Assembly: GCA_947001705.1 (NCBI GenBank)
Contig: CAMQHT010000034.1
Location: 1-25,135, forward strand
Source of the DNA: an uncultured Collinsella sp.
GTDB lineage: Bacteria > Actinomycetota > Coriobacteriia > Coriobacteriales > Coriobacteriaceae
DNA length: 25,135 bases
Direction: 5' to 3'
Positions 15,829 through 23,297 of this stretch are shown in pieces. Every line of letters starts with the position of its first letter. Within the stretch, counting starts at the first letter, position 1. The translations under genes and the position numbers were made by a program. A model generated the notes under the pieces. The model made no database searches. It had not been told where the DNA came from and saw nothing but the letters and a program-made list of their open reading frames with translations.

Positions 15829-17151
15829 TTAGTCGTCCTTGTCGTCCTTCATGACGACGGTGGTCTCGGTGTGGCTGAAGGTGTCGTGCTTCTCGACCAG
15901 GTCGAGCTCGCCGCAGTACTCGTCGGCGTGGGTGGCCTCGTTGGCTGTCTTGAGCTGGCCGACCAGCAACACGTCCGCGATGATCACGATGATCAGCGGC
16001 GCGACGATGTTGATGAGGATGCCCTCGATGTCAAAGGCGAGGTAATCCGGATCGAAGGCGTTCTCACCCATGAAGAGGATCTGGGAGAGGACAAATCCAA
16101 TCACAAAGAACAGCACCGAGGCGATAGCGAGCTTGGGCTTGGAGCAGGGGAGCTCGCCGACCATGCGGCCGGTTTGGCCGTTCATGGCAAACAGGTAGCT
16201 CTTGCCGTTCCACGAGGTAGAGAGCATCCACACGGGGAACAGGGCATAATCGCTGTTTTCCCAGGTGTAGTCGAGCTGCTTGCTTTCGACTGTGGCGTCG
16301 TCGTACTCGTCGACGACGGTCTCGCGCAGGGCCGAGATCGTGCTCTCCTCCATGCGGCGCTCGGCACGCGCCTTGCAGGTCTCGCAATCATCGTCGTAGC
16401 GGTTGGCGATGTAGCCGGGCATATACGCGACCGAGAATGGGCGCAGGGCATCGTAGTCAAACGGCTCAATGGCGTCCATGTGGCCGTCGGGCATCTTGGA
16501 CGATCCATCGACGGGTACGCGCTCAAATGAGATATTGCCTTTACGGTAGGCGTCGTAGTGGTCGGTGGTCGTGACGGTACGATCGGATTCCTCAGTCACG
16601 GTCTCGTTGGTAGCATCAAAGTGCACTTCGCCGTCCACGCGGGCGCCGTAAAGCCAAAACGGCACGTAAACGCCTTGGACTTCGTCGATGTGGTTGCCGG
16701 TGACAAAGCTCTTGGGCAGCAGGACCTTGCCCTTGTAATGCTCTTTGAGCGCAGCCATAACGTCGTCGCGTCCGAGCTTAAACGGAATCACCAGGTCGGG
16801 TGAAAAGTCTCCCGAGAGCTGACCGGGTGCCACGGCGGGGTTGCCGCAGTACGGGCAGGTGGTAACGGCGACGGTACCGTCCGAGATTAGCTCGGCGCCA
16901 CACGATGAGCAGATATAGCCGGCGTTTTGGGCGAGCTCCTGCACCGCAGCGTCGGCGGCGGGCTTGGGCGCTGCTGCTGCAGCGTCGGCTTTGGCGTCTG
17001 CCTTGTCCTGGCGCTCGCGATAGAGGGCTTCGACTTCTTCGACTTCAAAGCGCGAGTCGCAGTAGTCGCAGACGAGCTTTTGCTCGGCGCTGGCAAAATG
17101 CAGGGGGCCGCCACACGCGGGGCACTGATAGTTAACGCTCTCGAAGGCCAT
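15829..17151 (-). CDS. TFIIB-type zinc-ribbon membrane protein (YdjG-like)
   Basis: A 440-residue protein. Two zinc ribbons open it: Cys10, 13, 28, 31 and Cys81, 84, 99, 102, joined by an alanine/lysine-rich helix. A central domain (about 115-335) includes VIPFKLGRDD, VYVPFWLYG and ALFPVWML, the pattern of YdjG-type proteins. Two membrane helices follow at about 340-361 and 376-398, with an acidic C-terminal tail. It probably serves as a membrane anchor for the SPFH protein encoded next. GAAAGGA lies before the ATG; the upstream gene ends 24 bases earlier. Role in envelope-stress sensing is inferred from Bacillus YdjG and not shown by the sequence. Confidence 0.88.
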   Translation of the reverse strand: MAFESVNYQCPACGGPLHFASAEQKLVCDYCDSRFEVEEVEALYRERQDKADAKADAAAAAPKPAADAAVQELAQNAGYICSSCGAELISDGTVAVTTCPYCGNPAVAPGQLSGDFSPDLVIPFKLGRDDVMAALKEHYKGKVLLPKSFVTGNHIDEVQGVYVPFWLYGARVDGEVHFDATNETVTEESDRTVTTTDHYDAYRKGNISFERVPVDGSSKMPDGHMDAIEPFDYDALRPFSVAYMPGYIANRYDDDCETCKARAERRMEESTISALRETVVDEYDDATVESKQLDYTWENSDYALFPVWMLSTSWNGKSYLFAMNGQTGRMVGELPCSKPKLAIASVLFFVIGFVLSQILFMGENAFDPDYLAFDIEGILINIVAPLIIVIIADVLLVGQLKTANEATHADEYCGELDLVEKHDTFSHTETTVVMKDDKDD

Positions 17152-17175
17152 GATCGGTCCTTTCCGTGCCGGGGG

Positions 17176-17913
17176 CTATGCGCCTATGGCGCCGCCGCAG
17201 TATTCGCAGCGCCCGCTGGCATCGGGAATGGTGGTTGCGCCGCAGAAGGGGCAGGTGACCGCGGTCTTGGGGGCCTTGGCGGCCACGACGCTGTCGCGCG
17301 TCTCCTGGCGCAGCTGCACCAGCGCATCTCGAACTTCGGTTGCCTGGCGCTTGGCCTCACGGTATTCGATGGAACCGCGCTGATCGATGGTGGAGTCGTT
17401 CACGCGCAGGTTGATCTCGGTAAAGTACGGCGTGTTGACGTGGATGGTCAGATTAAAGTCGTAATCCAGGTCGTAACGCGGCGGGTTGTAGCTCTCGCGC
17501 TCGCCGTCCTTGGTCTCGCGATAGATCTCGGTGCGATGCTCGTCGATATCCATATCGCAGCCGAGTACCTGCGAGAACTCGATGATGTCGGGGTTGGCGT
17601 CGCGCCAGCGACTCTGCGAAGTGATGATCAACAGGCCCGCGTCTTCGTCGAGCATGATGTTGGTACGTCCGGCAGAAAGCGTGCGCGTGGGATTGAACGA
17701 CGCCAGGCGCTCGGCATTGGCCTCACGGTAGGCGAGCTGCTCGCGGATATCGTCCGCGGTGCTGGAGCGATAGCCGCCAAAGAAGGGGGAGAGCTTGCCG
17801 ACGCACTCTTTGCACAGGTAGCCCTCGTTGATCTTGGTCTTGCCGAGAAGTCCCAGCTCGGTACCGCAAATCGCGCACTCTTTCTTCTCGAACATCTTGT
17901 CAAAGAAGCCCAT
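17176..17913 (-). CDS. DUF4428-like zinc-ribbon protein
   Basis: A 245-residue soluble protein and first gene of the minus-strand cluster. The N terminus carries a DUF4428-like treble (Cys13, Cys16, Cys34, Cys37 after MGFFDKMFEKK). The middle (about 75-185) is beta-rich, with TEIYRETKDGERESYNPPRY, and resembles domains that bind lipids or membranes. A helix with many charged residues leads to a C-terminal zinc ribbon (Cys221, 224, 236, 239). GGGAGG is five bases before the ATG. Shared zinc ribbons across three consecutive genes suggest the products form one complex. The exact role is unknown. Confidence 0.85.
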   Translation of the reverse strand: MGFFDKMFEKKECAICGTELGLLGKTKINEGYLCKECVGKLSPFFGGYRSSTADDIREQLAYREANAERLASFNPTRTLSAGRTNIMLDEDAGLLIITSQSRWRDANPDIIEFSQVLGCDMDIDEHRTEIYRETKDGERESYNPPRYDLDYDFNLTIHVNTPYFTEINLRVNDSTIDQRGSIEYREAKRQATEVRDALVQLRQETRDSVVAAKAPKTAVTCPFCGATTIPDASGRCEYCGGAIGA

Positions 17914-18026
17914 GGCTGCCTCCCATCAACAGGTAGCGTGTGTCACTTTTGATGATGGGGGAGTGCGCAGCCTTTCACGATACCCAGACGGCTCAAGGAG
18001 TCTCCACAACTGGGACACATGGCCCA

Positions 18027-18146
18027 TTTTTATTCCTTTCGCGCTCTACGCTCTACCGTCATATCGCCTCGATCAACAAAAAGACCGGTGCCGCCTCGCG
18101 TGTGGCCCTCATCAACTTCTTCTGGTCCTGGACACCCACGGACTAG
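18027..18146 (+). pseudogene. Remnant of a LuxR-type helix-turn-helix gene (C terminus)
   Basis: The plus frame ending at the TAG (18144-18146) reads LSRSTLYRHIASINKKTGAA, then SRVALINFF. This matches the second half of a LuxR-type HTH domain (recognition helix, then the helix before the C terminus). The first half of the domain and everything before it are missing; upstream in the same frame there is no HTH-like sequence and no plausible start. A terminator-like repeat follows. It lies in a 331-base gap between two minus-strand genes, so it is probably debris of a lost regulator. Confidence 0.5.
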
Positions 18147-18149
18147 CTC

Positions 18150-18172
18150 ATTTGGGACGGGGCTTTTTAGCT
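18150..18172 (+). repeat. Short dispersed repeat, copy 2
   Basis: ATTTGGGACGGGGCTTTTT then AGCT, matching 4563-4586 (opposite strand) with one base missing. Here it directly follows the LuxR remnant stop codon. Confidence 0.5.
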
Positions 18173-18175
18173 ATT

Positions 18176-18217
18176 TTGGGCCGCCGCGACCAGCAGGGGC
18201 GGGTCGCTGCGGCCCAA
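18176..18217 (-). terminator. Hairpin downstream of the P-type ATPase gene
   Basis: A 16-bp stem (18176-18191 with 18202-18217, one mismatch) and 10-base loop, starting 28 bases beyond the ATPase stop. No T tract follows on the minus strand, so termination is plausible but not certain. Confidence 0.45.
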
Positions 18218-18244
18218 GTATTCTTGGCGATGGCGCTGGCGGCA

Positions 18245-21013
18245 CTACAGCAGCTCGCCGTGGTGGGCGATGTAGCGGCGCTTGGCCAGCTGGGTGAGCG
18301 CGATGTAGGCGGCGACGATGCCGATCAGCAGCGCGAAGAAGCTCGTCGGCAGTGGCATGAGGCCCAGCGCATCGGCGATGGGGCTTGCCGGCAGCCAAGT
18401 GACGAGCGCCAGGCCCAGCACGGTGAGGATGCACAGCGCGGGCGCGGCGTGGTCGCGCGGGCTCGGCAGACGCGGGGAGCGCAGCATGTGGATCACGAGT
18501 GTCTGCGACCACATGGACTCGACAAACCAGCCGCTCTGGAAGAGCGCCGCAAAGGCCGCCATGCCTGCGACGTCGCCCGCGGTGGCAAGCTCGGCCCAGC
18601 TCGCGCCCATGGCGGCGGGGCACACCACAAAGAAGAGCGCGGCGAAGGTCACAATGTCAAACAGCGAGCTTACGGGGCCCAGCTCGAGCATAAAGCCCTT
18701 GATGGACGCGGCGTCCCAGGCGCGCGGGCGGGCGGTCCAGGCGTCGTCGACGGTATCCCACGGCAGCGCGATGCACACGATCTCGTAGACGAGCGACAGC
18801 AGCACCAGCTGCAGGGCGCTCATGGGCAAAAACGGCAAGAACAGGCTCGCGGCGGTCACGGACAGCACATTGCCAAAGTTGGAGCTCACCGTGGTCTTGA
18901 GGTACTTGAGCAGGTTGCCGTAGGTGCGGCGGCCTTCGATGATGCCGCGCTCGAGCACGCCTAGGTCCTTCTGGAGCAAGATGATATCGGCGGATTCCTT
19001 GGCGATATCGACGGCGGAGTCGACCGAGATGCCGCAGTCGCTCGCGCGCATGGCGGCGGCGTCGTTGATGCCGTCGCCCATAAAGCCCACGGTGTGGCCG
19101 AGCAGCTCGCGCATGACGCGCACCAGGCGCGCCTTCTGCAGCGGCGAGAGCTTGGCGAAGAGGTGGGTTTTCTCGGCGCGCTCGGCAAGCTCGGCGTCAT
19201 CGAGCGCATCGATCTCGGAGCCCAGCAAGACGTTGCTCGCGTCGATACCGATTTGCTCGCAAACGGTGGCGGCGACACGGTCATTGTCGCCGGTCAGGAC
19301 CTTCACCGCTACGCCCTTGGCCTCGAGGGTGGCAACGGCGCCCGCGGCACTTGCCTTGGGCGGATCGAGGAAGGCCAAAAAGCCCATCAGCACCATGTCG
19401 CACTCGTCGGCGATGCCAAACTCGCCCACGCAGCGCGGATTGGTCTTCTGCGCCACGGCGATCACGCGCAGGCCCTCGGCGTTGAGACCGGCCACCTGCT
19501 TGCGAATCTGGGCGAGCTTGTCATCGGTAAGCGGCTGGGCGACACCATCGACCTCAACAAAGGAGCAGATCTCGAGCATTTCCTCGGCAGCCCCCTTGGT
19601 AACCATCTGGGTTTTGCCTTGGGCGTCGGCGACAACCACGCTCAGGCGACGGCGCGAGAAATCGAAGGGCACCTCATCGACCTTGGTATAGCGGTCGCGC
19701 AGGCTCTGGCCAAGCATGGAATCGGGCGCCACGCTCGAGGGCGTCACGTCGGCACGGTCGATGACGGCCAGGTCGATAAGGTTTTTGAGGCCGGTCTGGA
19801 AGAAGCTGTTCAAAAACGCATGACGCAGCACGCGTGCGTCCTCGTTGCCGTCGGTGTTGAGGTAGCGCTCGAGCACGATGCGGTCTTCGGTGAGGGTGCC
19901 GGTCTTGTCGCAGCACAGGATGTCCATCGCGCCGAGGTTTTGGATCGCCGGCAGCTCCTTGACGATAACCTGGCGACGGGCGAGGTCCTTGGCGCCCTGC
20001 GACAGGCTCGTGGTCACGATGACGGGGAGCATCTGCGGCGTGATTCCCACGGCCACGCTCGTGGCGAACAGCAGCGCGTCGATGACGTTGCCCTTGGTGG
20101 CGGCGTTGATGGCAAAGACGGCCGGCGCCATAACGAGCATAAGGCGTACGAGCAGCATGGAGACGCTCGAGACGCCGCGGTCAAACGCACTCTTCTCGCC
20201 GCGCCCGTTGAGCATCTTGGCGATGCCGCCCAGGTAGGTGTCCGAGCCGGTGGCCACAACAAGTGCCATGGCGGTGCCGTTTTGCACGGAGGTGCCGGTA
20301 AAGATGATGTTCTTGCAGGCAGAGAGCGGCAACGTGGAGCTGTCGGCGCCCTCGACGATCGTTGTGGTGGCGGTCTTCTCGACGGCCTCGCTCTCGCCGG
20401 TGAGCGCGGACTCGATCACAAACAGGTCGCGCGCGGTGATGATGCGGGCGTCGGCCGGCACCATATCGCCGGCAGAGAGGCGGATCATATCACCGGGGAC
20501 GAGCTCGTCGAAGGGAATCTCGATGCGTCCGCCGTCGCGCAGGGCACAGCAGGTGTTGGAGACCAGGTCTTTGAGGGCCTCGGCCGCATTGCCGCTGCGG
20601 GCTTCCTGGATAAACTTCATGCCACCCGATACCAGCAGCATGATGCCGATGACGATGACCGTGGAGGGGTCGCGCTGGGGCTCGGGCACGGCGAGCACGT
20701 CGATGTAGAGCGAGACCAGCGCGAGCGCGGCGAGGATGCCGGCGAAGGGGTCGATGAACGCGTCGGCGATGTGGCGGGCAAGCGTCTTGGTCGGCGCCTC
20801 GATGGTGTTGGGGCCGACGGCGTTCAGGCGCTCGGCGGCGTGCTCGGCGGTGAGGCCGTCGGCTGTGGCGTCGAGCAGCACGAGGGCGTCCTGGGCGCTA
20901 TGGGTGGCGGCGAATATGGTGTTCTTGGATAGGCCGGCGTGAGCGGCGGGGCGCGCCGTGCGGCGGCGCTTGGAGATAGCTTCGAGTACCGTAGCGGTTT
21001 TGAGCATCAGCAT
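18245..21013 (-). CDS. mgtA: Magnesium-translocating P-type ATPase (MgtA type)
   Basis: A 922-residue P-type IIIB ATPase of the usual length, expected to import Mg2+ with ATP hydrolysis. Motifs in order: TGES (205-208) in the actuator domain, GITPQMLPV (323-331) in the fourth helix, the phosphorylation motif CDKTGTLT with Asp369, TGDND (574-578) and GDGIND (646-651). AIQNLGAMDIL just before the phosphorylation site is typical of MgtA/MgtB and separates it from calcium pumps. Membrane helices lie near 90-130, 283-335 and 710-910. AAGGAGGA is four bases before the ATG. Upstream on the same strand are a 23-codon leader ORF and a long inverted repeat, which may control it; no classical Mg2+ riboswitch is evident. 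Confidence 0.93.
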   Translation of the reverse strand: MLMLKTATVLEAISKRRRTARPAAHAGLSKNTIFAATHSAQDALVLLDATADGLTAEHAAERLNAVGPNTIEAPTKTLARHIADAFIDPFAGILAALALVSLYIDVLAVPEPQRDPSTVIVIGIMLLVSGGMKFIQEARSGNAAEALKDLVSNTCCALRDGGRIEIPFDELVPGDMIRLSAGDMVPADARIITARDLFVIESALTGESEAVEKTATTTIVEGADSSTLPLSACKNIIFTGTSVQNGTAMALVVATGSDTYLGGIAKMLNGRGEKSAFDRGVSSVSMLLVRLMLVMAPAVFAINAATKGNVIDALLFATSVAVGITPQMLPVIVTTSLSQGAKDLARRQVIVKELPAIQNLGAMDILCCDKTGTLTEDRIVLERYLNTDGNEDARVLRHAFLNSFFQTGLKNLIDLAVIDRADVTPSSVAPDSMLGQSLRDRYTKVDEVPFDFSRRRLSVVVADAQGKTQMVTKGAAEEMLEICSFVEVDGVAQPLTDDKLAQIRKQVAGLNAEGLRVIAVAQKTNPRCVGEFGIADECDMVLMGFLAFLDPPKASAAGAVATLEAKGVAVKVLTGDNDRVAATVCEQIGIDASNVLLGSEIDALDDAELAERAEKTHLFAKLSPLQKARLVRVMRELLGHTVGFMGDGINDAAAMRASDCGISVDSAVDIAKESADIILLQKDLGVLERGIIEGRRTYGNLLKYLKTTVSSNFGNVLSVTAASLFLPFLPMSALQLVLLSLVYEIVCIALPWDTVDDAWTARPRAWDAASIKGFMLELGPVSSLFDIVTFAALFFVVCPAAMGASWAELATAGDVAGMAAFAALFQSGWFVESMWSQTLVIHMLRSPRLPSPRDHAAPALCILTVLGLALVTWLPASPIADALGLMPLPTSFFALLIGIVAAYIALTQLAKRRYIAHHGELL

Positions 21014-21063
21014 AGGGTCCTCCTTGTTGAAGGGAGTTAGCGTACGTGTCGTATTTGCTTCAA

Positions 21064-21206
21064 AAAAACCTAGATGTCGCCCACGTCATACTCACGAACC
21101 ACCACAAAGGGGACAGGCACCTTTGTGGTGGTTTTGACGATCGGCTGTTGGCGCTTATGCGTGTGCGGAATCCTCGCGGCGTGCCGAGGGCGACATGCAG
21201 GTTTTT
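21064..21206 (-). promoter_or_regulatory. Long inverted repeat ahead of mgtA, candidate attenuator
   Basis: The plus-strand arms are 21064-21082 (AAAAACCTAGATGTCGCCC) and 21188-21206, complementary at 17 of 19 positions. In the mgtA direction the first arm lies inside the leader ORF (codons 7-14), and the second arm ends in seven T. Translation of the leader could thus decide whether the arms pair. A second palindrome (21097-21133) sits in the loop. It could instead be terminal repeats of a MITE. Confidence 0.5.
21097..21133. repeat. AACCACCAC palindromic repeat, copy 2
   Basis: A perfect 14-bp inverted repeat (AACCACCACAAAGG, 21097-21110, with 21120-21133) and loop GGACAGGCA. The reverse complement of the loop, TGCCTGTCC, differs from the loop of copy 1 (TGCCTATCC) at one base, so the element is asymmetric and the two copies are inverted. 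Confidence 0.8.
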
Positions 21207-21226
21207 CGACTATGACTGCCTTCCAT
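21155..21226 (-). CDS. Possible 23-residue leader peptide of mgtA
   Basis: ATG at 21226 preceded by a near-perfect AAGGAGGT (21232-21239 on the plus strand, five bases away), then 23 codons beginning MEGSHSRKTCMSPS and a TAA at 21155. The stop is 141 bases before the mgtA ATG. No signal peptide or domain is visible, so a regulatory leader is more likely than a functional peptide. A minus-strand TTGACA (21317-21322) lies upstream, with only a poor -10 after it. GTGTGC next to the ribosome site can pair with GCACAC near the ORF end. Confidence 0.5.
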   Translation of the reverse strand: MEGSHSRKTCMSPSARREDSAHA

Positions 21227-21451
21227 GGCACACCTCCTTAAGGCCGGGCGCGGCGCGCTTTGGGTATCTCGTACCCGTTTTAATCCGCCCGTATTTTTGA
21301 TGAGGGGGGTTTGCCGTGTCAACCCCATTGTTCGGAAAACCATTGCCCCTGACAAAGCCTTTACAGAATGCCGCGAGCTCAAAGCGCGCCCGCAACGCGC
21401 CTTGCCTGCGCTAAACTGGAAGGCACGTACGCGATTACGAGAGGAGCCCGC

Positions 21452-22132
21452 ATGGAGGCTTACAAGCAAGAGTTCATCAAGTTTATGGTCGAGTCCGACG
21501 TTCTTAAGTTCGGCAGCTTTACGCTCAAGAGCGGCCGTCAGTCCCCGTTCTTTATGAACGCCGGCGCCTACGTGACGGGCTATCAGCTCAAGAAGCTGGG
21601 CGAGTATTACGCCCAGGCCATCCACGATAACTTTGGCGACGACTTTGATGTGCTGTTTGGGCCGGCCTACAAGGGCATTCCCCTGGCCGTCGTGACCGCC
21701 ATTGCCTACCACGAGCTGTACGGCAAGGAGGTCAAGTACTGCTGCGACCGCAAGGAGGCCAAGGACCACGGCGCCGACAAGGGCAACCTGCTGGGCTATG
21801 AGCCCCAGGACGGCGACCGTGTGATCATGGTCGAGGACGTCACCACCAGCGGCAAGTCCATCGACGAGACCTATCCCAAGGTCAAGGCGGCTGCCGATGT
21901 CGAGATCAAGGGCCTGATCGTGTCCCTCAATCGCATGGAGGTCGGCAAGGGCGGCGTGACCACCGCGCAGAAGGAGATCGAGGCCAAGTACGGTTTCCCC
22001 GTCGCGAGCATCGTCTCCATGGCCGAGGTTGTTGAGACCCTCTACAACCACGAGATCGACGGCAAGGTTGTCATCGACGACGAGCTCAAGACCGCCATCG
22101 ACGCCTACTACGAGCAGTACGGAGTCCGTTAG
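21452..22132 (+). CDS. pyrE: Orotate phosphoribosyltransferase
   Basis: A 226-residue enzyme joining orotate to PRPP to give orotidine 5-phosphate, the fifth step of UMP synthesis, in the cytoplasm. The PRPP-binding motif VIMVEDVTTSGKS lies at 124-136 with the acidic pair Glu128-Asp129. The mobile catalytic loop is DRKEAKDHG (99-107, Lys101 and Lys104), and FTLKSGRQSPFF (23-34) is the N-terminal orotate-side signature. The ATG at 21452 is set by GAGGAG (21441-21446) five bases before it; an in-frame ATG at 21368 would add 28 residues unlike the family. No other pyr gene adjoins it. A hairpin follows the stop at once. Confidence 0.95.
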   Translation: MEAYKQEFIKFMVESDVLKFGSFTLKSGRQSPFFMNAGAYVTGYQLKKLGEYYAQAIHDNFGDDFDVLFGPAYKGIPLAVVTAIAYHELYGKEVKYCCDRKEAKDHGADKGNLLGYEPQDGDRVIMVEDVTTSGKSIDETYPKVKAAADVEIKGLIVSLNRMEVGKGGVTTAQKEIEAKYGFPVASIVSMAEVVETLYNHEIDGKVVIDDELKTAIDAYYEQYGVR

Positions 22133-22158
22133 TTACGCGGTTTTGCCAAACCGCGTAA
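22133..22158. terminator. Hairpin at the pyrE stop
   Basis: A perfect 11-bp stem TTACGCGGTTT (22133-22143) with 22148-22158 and a TGCC loop, starting on the base after the pyrE stop. No T tract; it may act as a terminator or protect the 3' end. Confidence 0.5.
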
Positions 22159-22172
22159 CCAATTGACGCTGC

Positions 22173-22272
22173 AAACCCGCCAGAGCGGCAATCTGCCTTT
22201 CAACTTCGGCGGCATGACCAGAAGGTCAATGCCGCCTCGTTTCAAGGCACCTTGCTCGCTCTGGCGGGTTTT
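22173..22272. repeat. 100-base nested hairpin element after pyrE
   Basis: Outer arms AAACCCGCCAGAGCG (22173-22187) and its exact complement (22257-22271), followed by TTTTC. Inside lies a second hairpin, GGCGGCATGACC (22208-22219) with 22224-22236 (one bulged A) and an AGAA loop. No ORF fits. It may be a terminator with a large head, a small RNA, or a palindromic mobile repeat. Confidence 0.65.
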
Positions 22273-22316
22273 CGCTGTCGTTGCCAAGACATCGGCACTC
22301 CCGTTGCTGGCGATGC

Positions 22317-22395
22317 GGCACTTGGGGACGTTCCTTTTCTGCCGACACCTGGGGACACTCCTGATGTAGTCGTTGGGGACGTTCTTAAATGACTA
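22317..22395 (+). repeat. TGGGGAC dispersed repeat, copy 2
   Basis: TGGGGAC cores at 22323, 22350 and 22374 in direct orientation. The first two and their surroundings (GGCACTTGGGGACGTTCC, CACCTGGGGACACTCC) match 9311-9356. The third begins a GTTGGGGACGTTCTTAAATG segment not seen in copy 1. Confidence 0.65.
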
Positions 22396-22456
22396 CTCAG
22401 GATGAGCGTCCAAAAATCCGCGCTCGTTCGATTGGCGCATGTCTACGCAGCGTAGG

Positions 22457-22502
22457 TTGTCGAGCCTGGCCTTCAAATGGATACTGACTGTCGAACCGGT
22501 TC
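22457..22502 (+). promoter_or_regulatory. Promoter and operator-like palindrome of the HTH-desulfoferrodoxin gene
   Basis: TTGTCG (22457-22462), 17 bases and GATACT (22480-22485). The perfect palindrome GAACCGGTTC (22493-22502) falls at the expected transcription start, as an autoregulatory site of the HTH protein might. This placement also argues against the in-frame ATG at 22477. Confidence 0.5.
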
Positions 22503-22533
22503 ACTCCATTTCTTCAATTTGATTGGACAGCCC

Positions 22534-23154
22534 ATGAACCAGACACGGCAAACCAATGCTTCCCATACTTTTTTGGCAGCTCATGCCATCAAGCGGCTGC
22601 GCGAAGAGCGCGGCCTCACCCAGCGCGCCCTGGCGGAAAGCCTTGGCGTGACCGATAAAGCCGTCAGCAAGTGGGAATCCGGCCGCGGCCTTCCCGACAT
22701 TTCCCTCGTTGAGCCTTTGGCCCAGAGACTCGGCATAAGCGTGGCTGAGCTTTTGGCTGGTGACATTCGGGCCAACGCCAACCGTGCAGGCAATATGCTC
22801 AAAGGCGTCTTTTACGTTTGCCCTATCTGCGGAAACGTTGTGCACGCGCTCGGAGAAGGCAGCTTTAGCTGCTGTGGCTCCACGATGTTTCCCCAGGAGG
22901 CCGAAGAGCCGGACGCGGACCACGCCTTTTCCATCGAGCGCATCGAGGACGATTGGTACGTCACGCTCGATCATCCCATGACCAAGGATCACTACATTAG
23001 CTTTGTGGCATATGCGACTATGGATGGCATCTGCTTTAAGAAGCTCTATCCAGAGCAATCGGTGCAGCCGCGCTTCCATATTACCGGGCGCGGCAGGATA
23101 TATCTTTACTGCAACCAACACGGACTCTTTACGTCGCTGACGCCTCGCAAATAA
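22534..23154 (+). CDS. XRE-type HTH regulator fused to desulfoferrodoxin (superoxide reductase)
   Basis: A 206-residue fusion. Residues 15-70 are an XRE helix-turn-helix (RLREERGLTQRALAESLGV, DKAVSKWESG). Residues 92-118 are a desulforedoxin-type iron site with Cys96, Cys99, Cys113 and Cys114 (CPICG, then CCGSTM). Residues 125-200 match the superoxide reductase catalytic domain, and all five iron ligands expected from the family are present: His130, His147 (HPM), His153 (DHYI), Cys193 and His196 (CNQHG). It may therefore reduce superoxide, sense it, or both. The ATG at 22534 is chosen because the promoter overlaps the earlier ATG at 22477; no strong ribosome site is visible. It stands alone between repeat blocks. 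HTH-Dx-SOR fusions are known from anaerobes, but their function is poorly understood. Confidence 0.85.
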   Translation: MNQTRQTNASHTFLAAHAIKRLREERGLTQRALAESLGVTDKAVSKWESGRGLPDISLVEPLAQRLGISVAELLAGDIRANANRAGNMLKGVFYVCPICGNVVHALGEGSFSCCGSTMFPQEAEEPDADHAFSIERIEDDWYVTLDHPMTKDHYISFVAYATMDGICFKKLYPEQSVQPRFHITGRGRIYLYCNQHGLFTSLTPRK

Positions 23155-23200
23155 CGGCTGTCTATCCGCCCTCCTCATGCGTTCCCAGGGGACCCAAAAT

Positions 23201-23264
23201 GAGCGTGGATAATCTCCCGGTTTTGGCCTGTGCGCGGGCTCAAAGTGGGAGATTATCCACGCTC
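23201..23264. repeat. 18-bp inverted repeat and related flanking motif
   Basis: GAGCGTGGATAATCTCCC (23201-23218) and its exact complement (23247-23264) around a 28-base loop, between two convergent genes. Part of the arm, ATCCACGCTCGT, recurs at 23284-23295 within TCCGAAAATCCACGCTCGT, and a close variant TCCAAAAATCCGCGCTCGT is at about 22409-22427. The two variants flank the HTH-desulfoferrodoxin gene in direct orientation. Confidence 0.65.
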
Positions 23265-23297
23265 GTTAGGTTAGTGTCCGAAAATCCACGCTCGTCG

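Noticed and set aside
17941..17960. Third copy of the GTATCA/AAGTGTC module before the DUF4428-like gene
   Set aside because: Only a short resemblance (ATCAAAAGTGACA on the minus strand). The second AAGTGTC and GATACT at the expected spacing are missing.
19094..20932. Open frame of 612 codons on the plus strand
   Set aside because: It lies wholly antisense to mgtA and has no recognisable motif or ribosome site.
21014..21330. Mg2+ riboswitch (M-box) before mgtA
   Set aside because: I could not find the conserved M-box core segments on the minus strand. The leader ORF and inverted repeat explain the region better.
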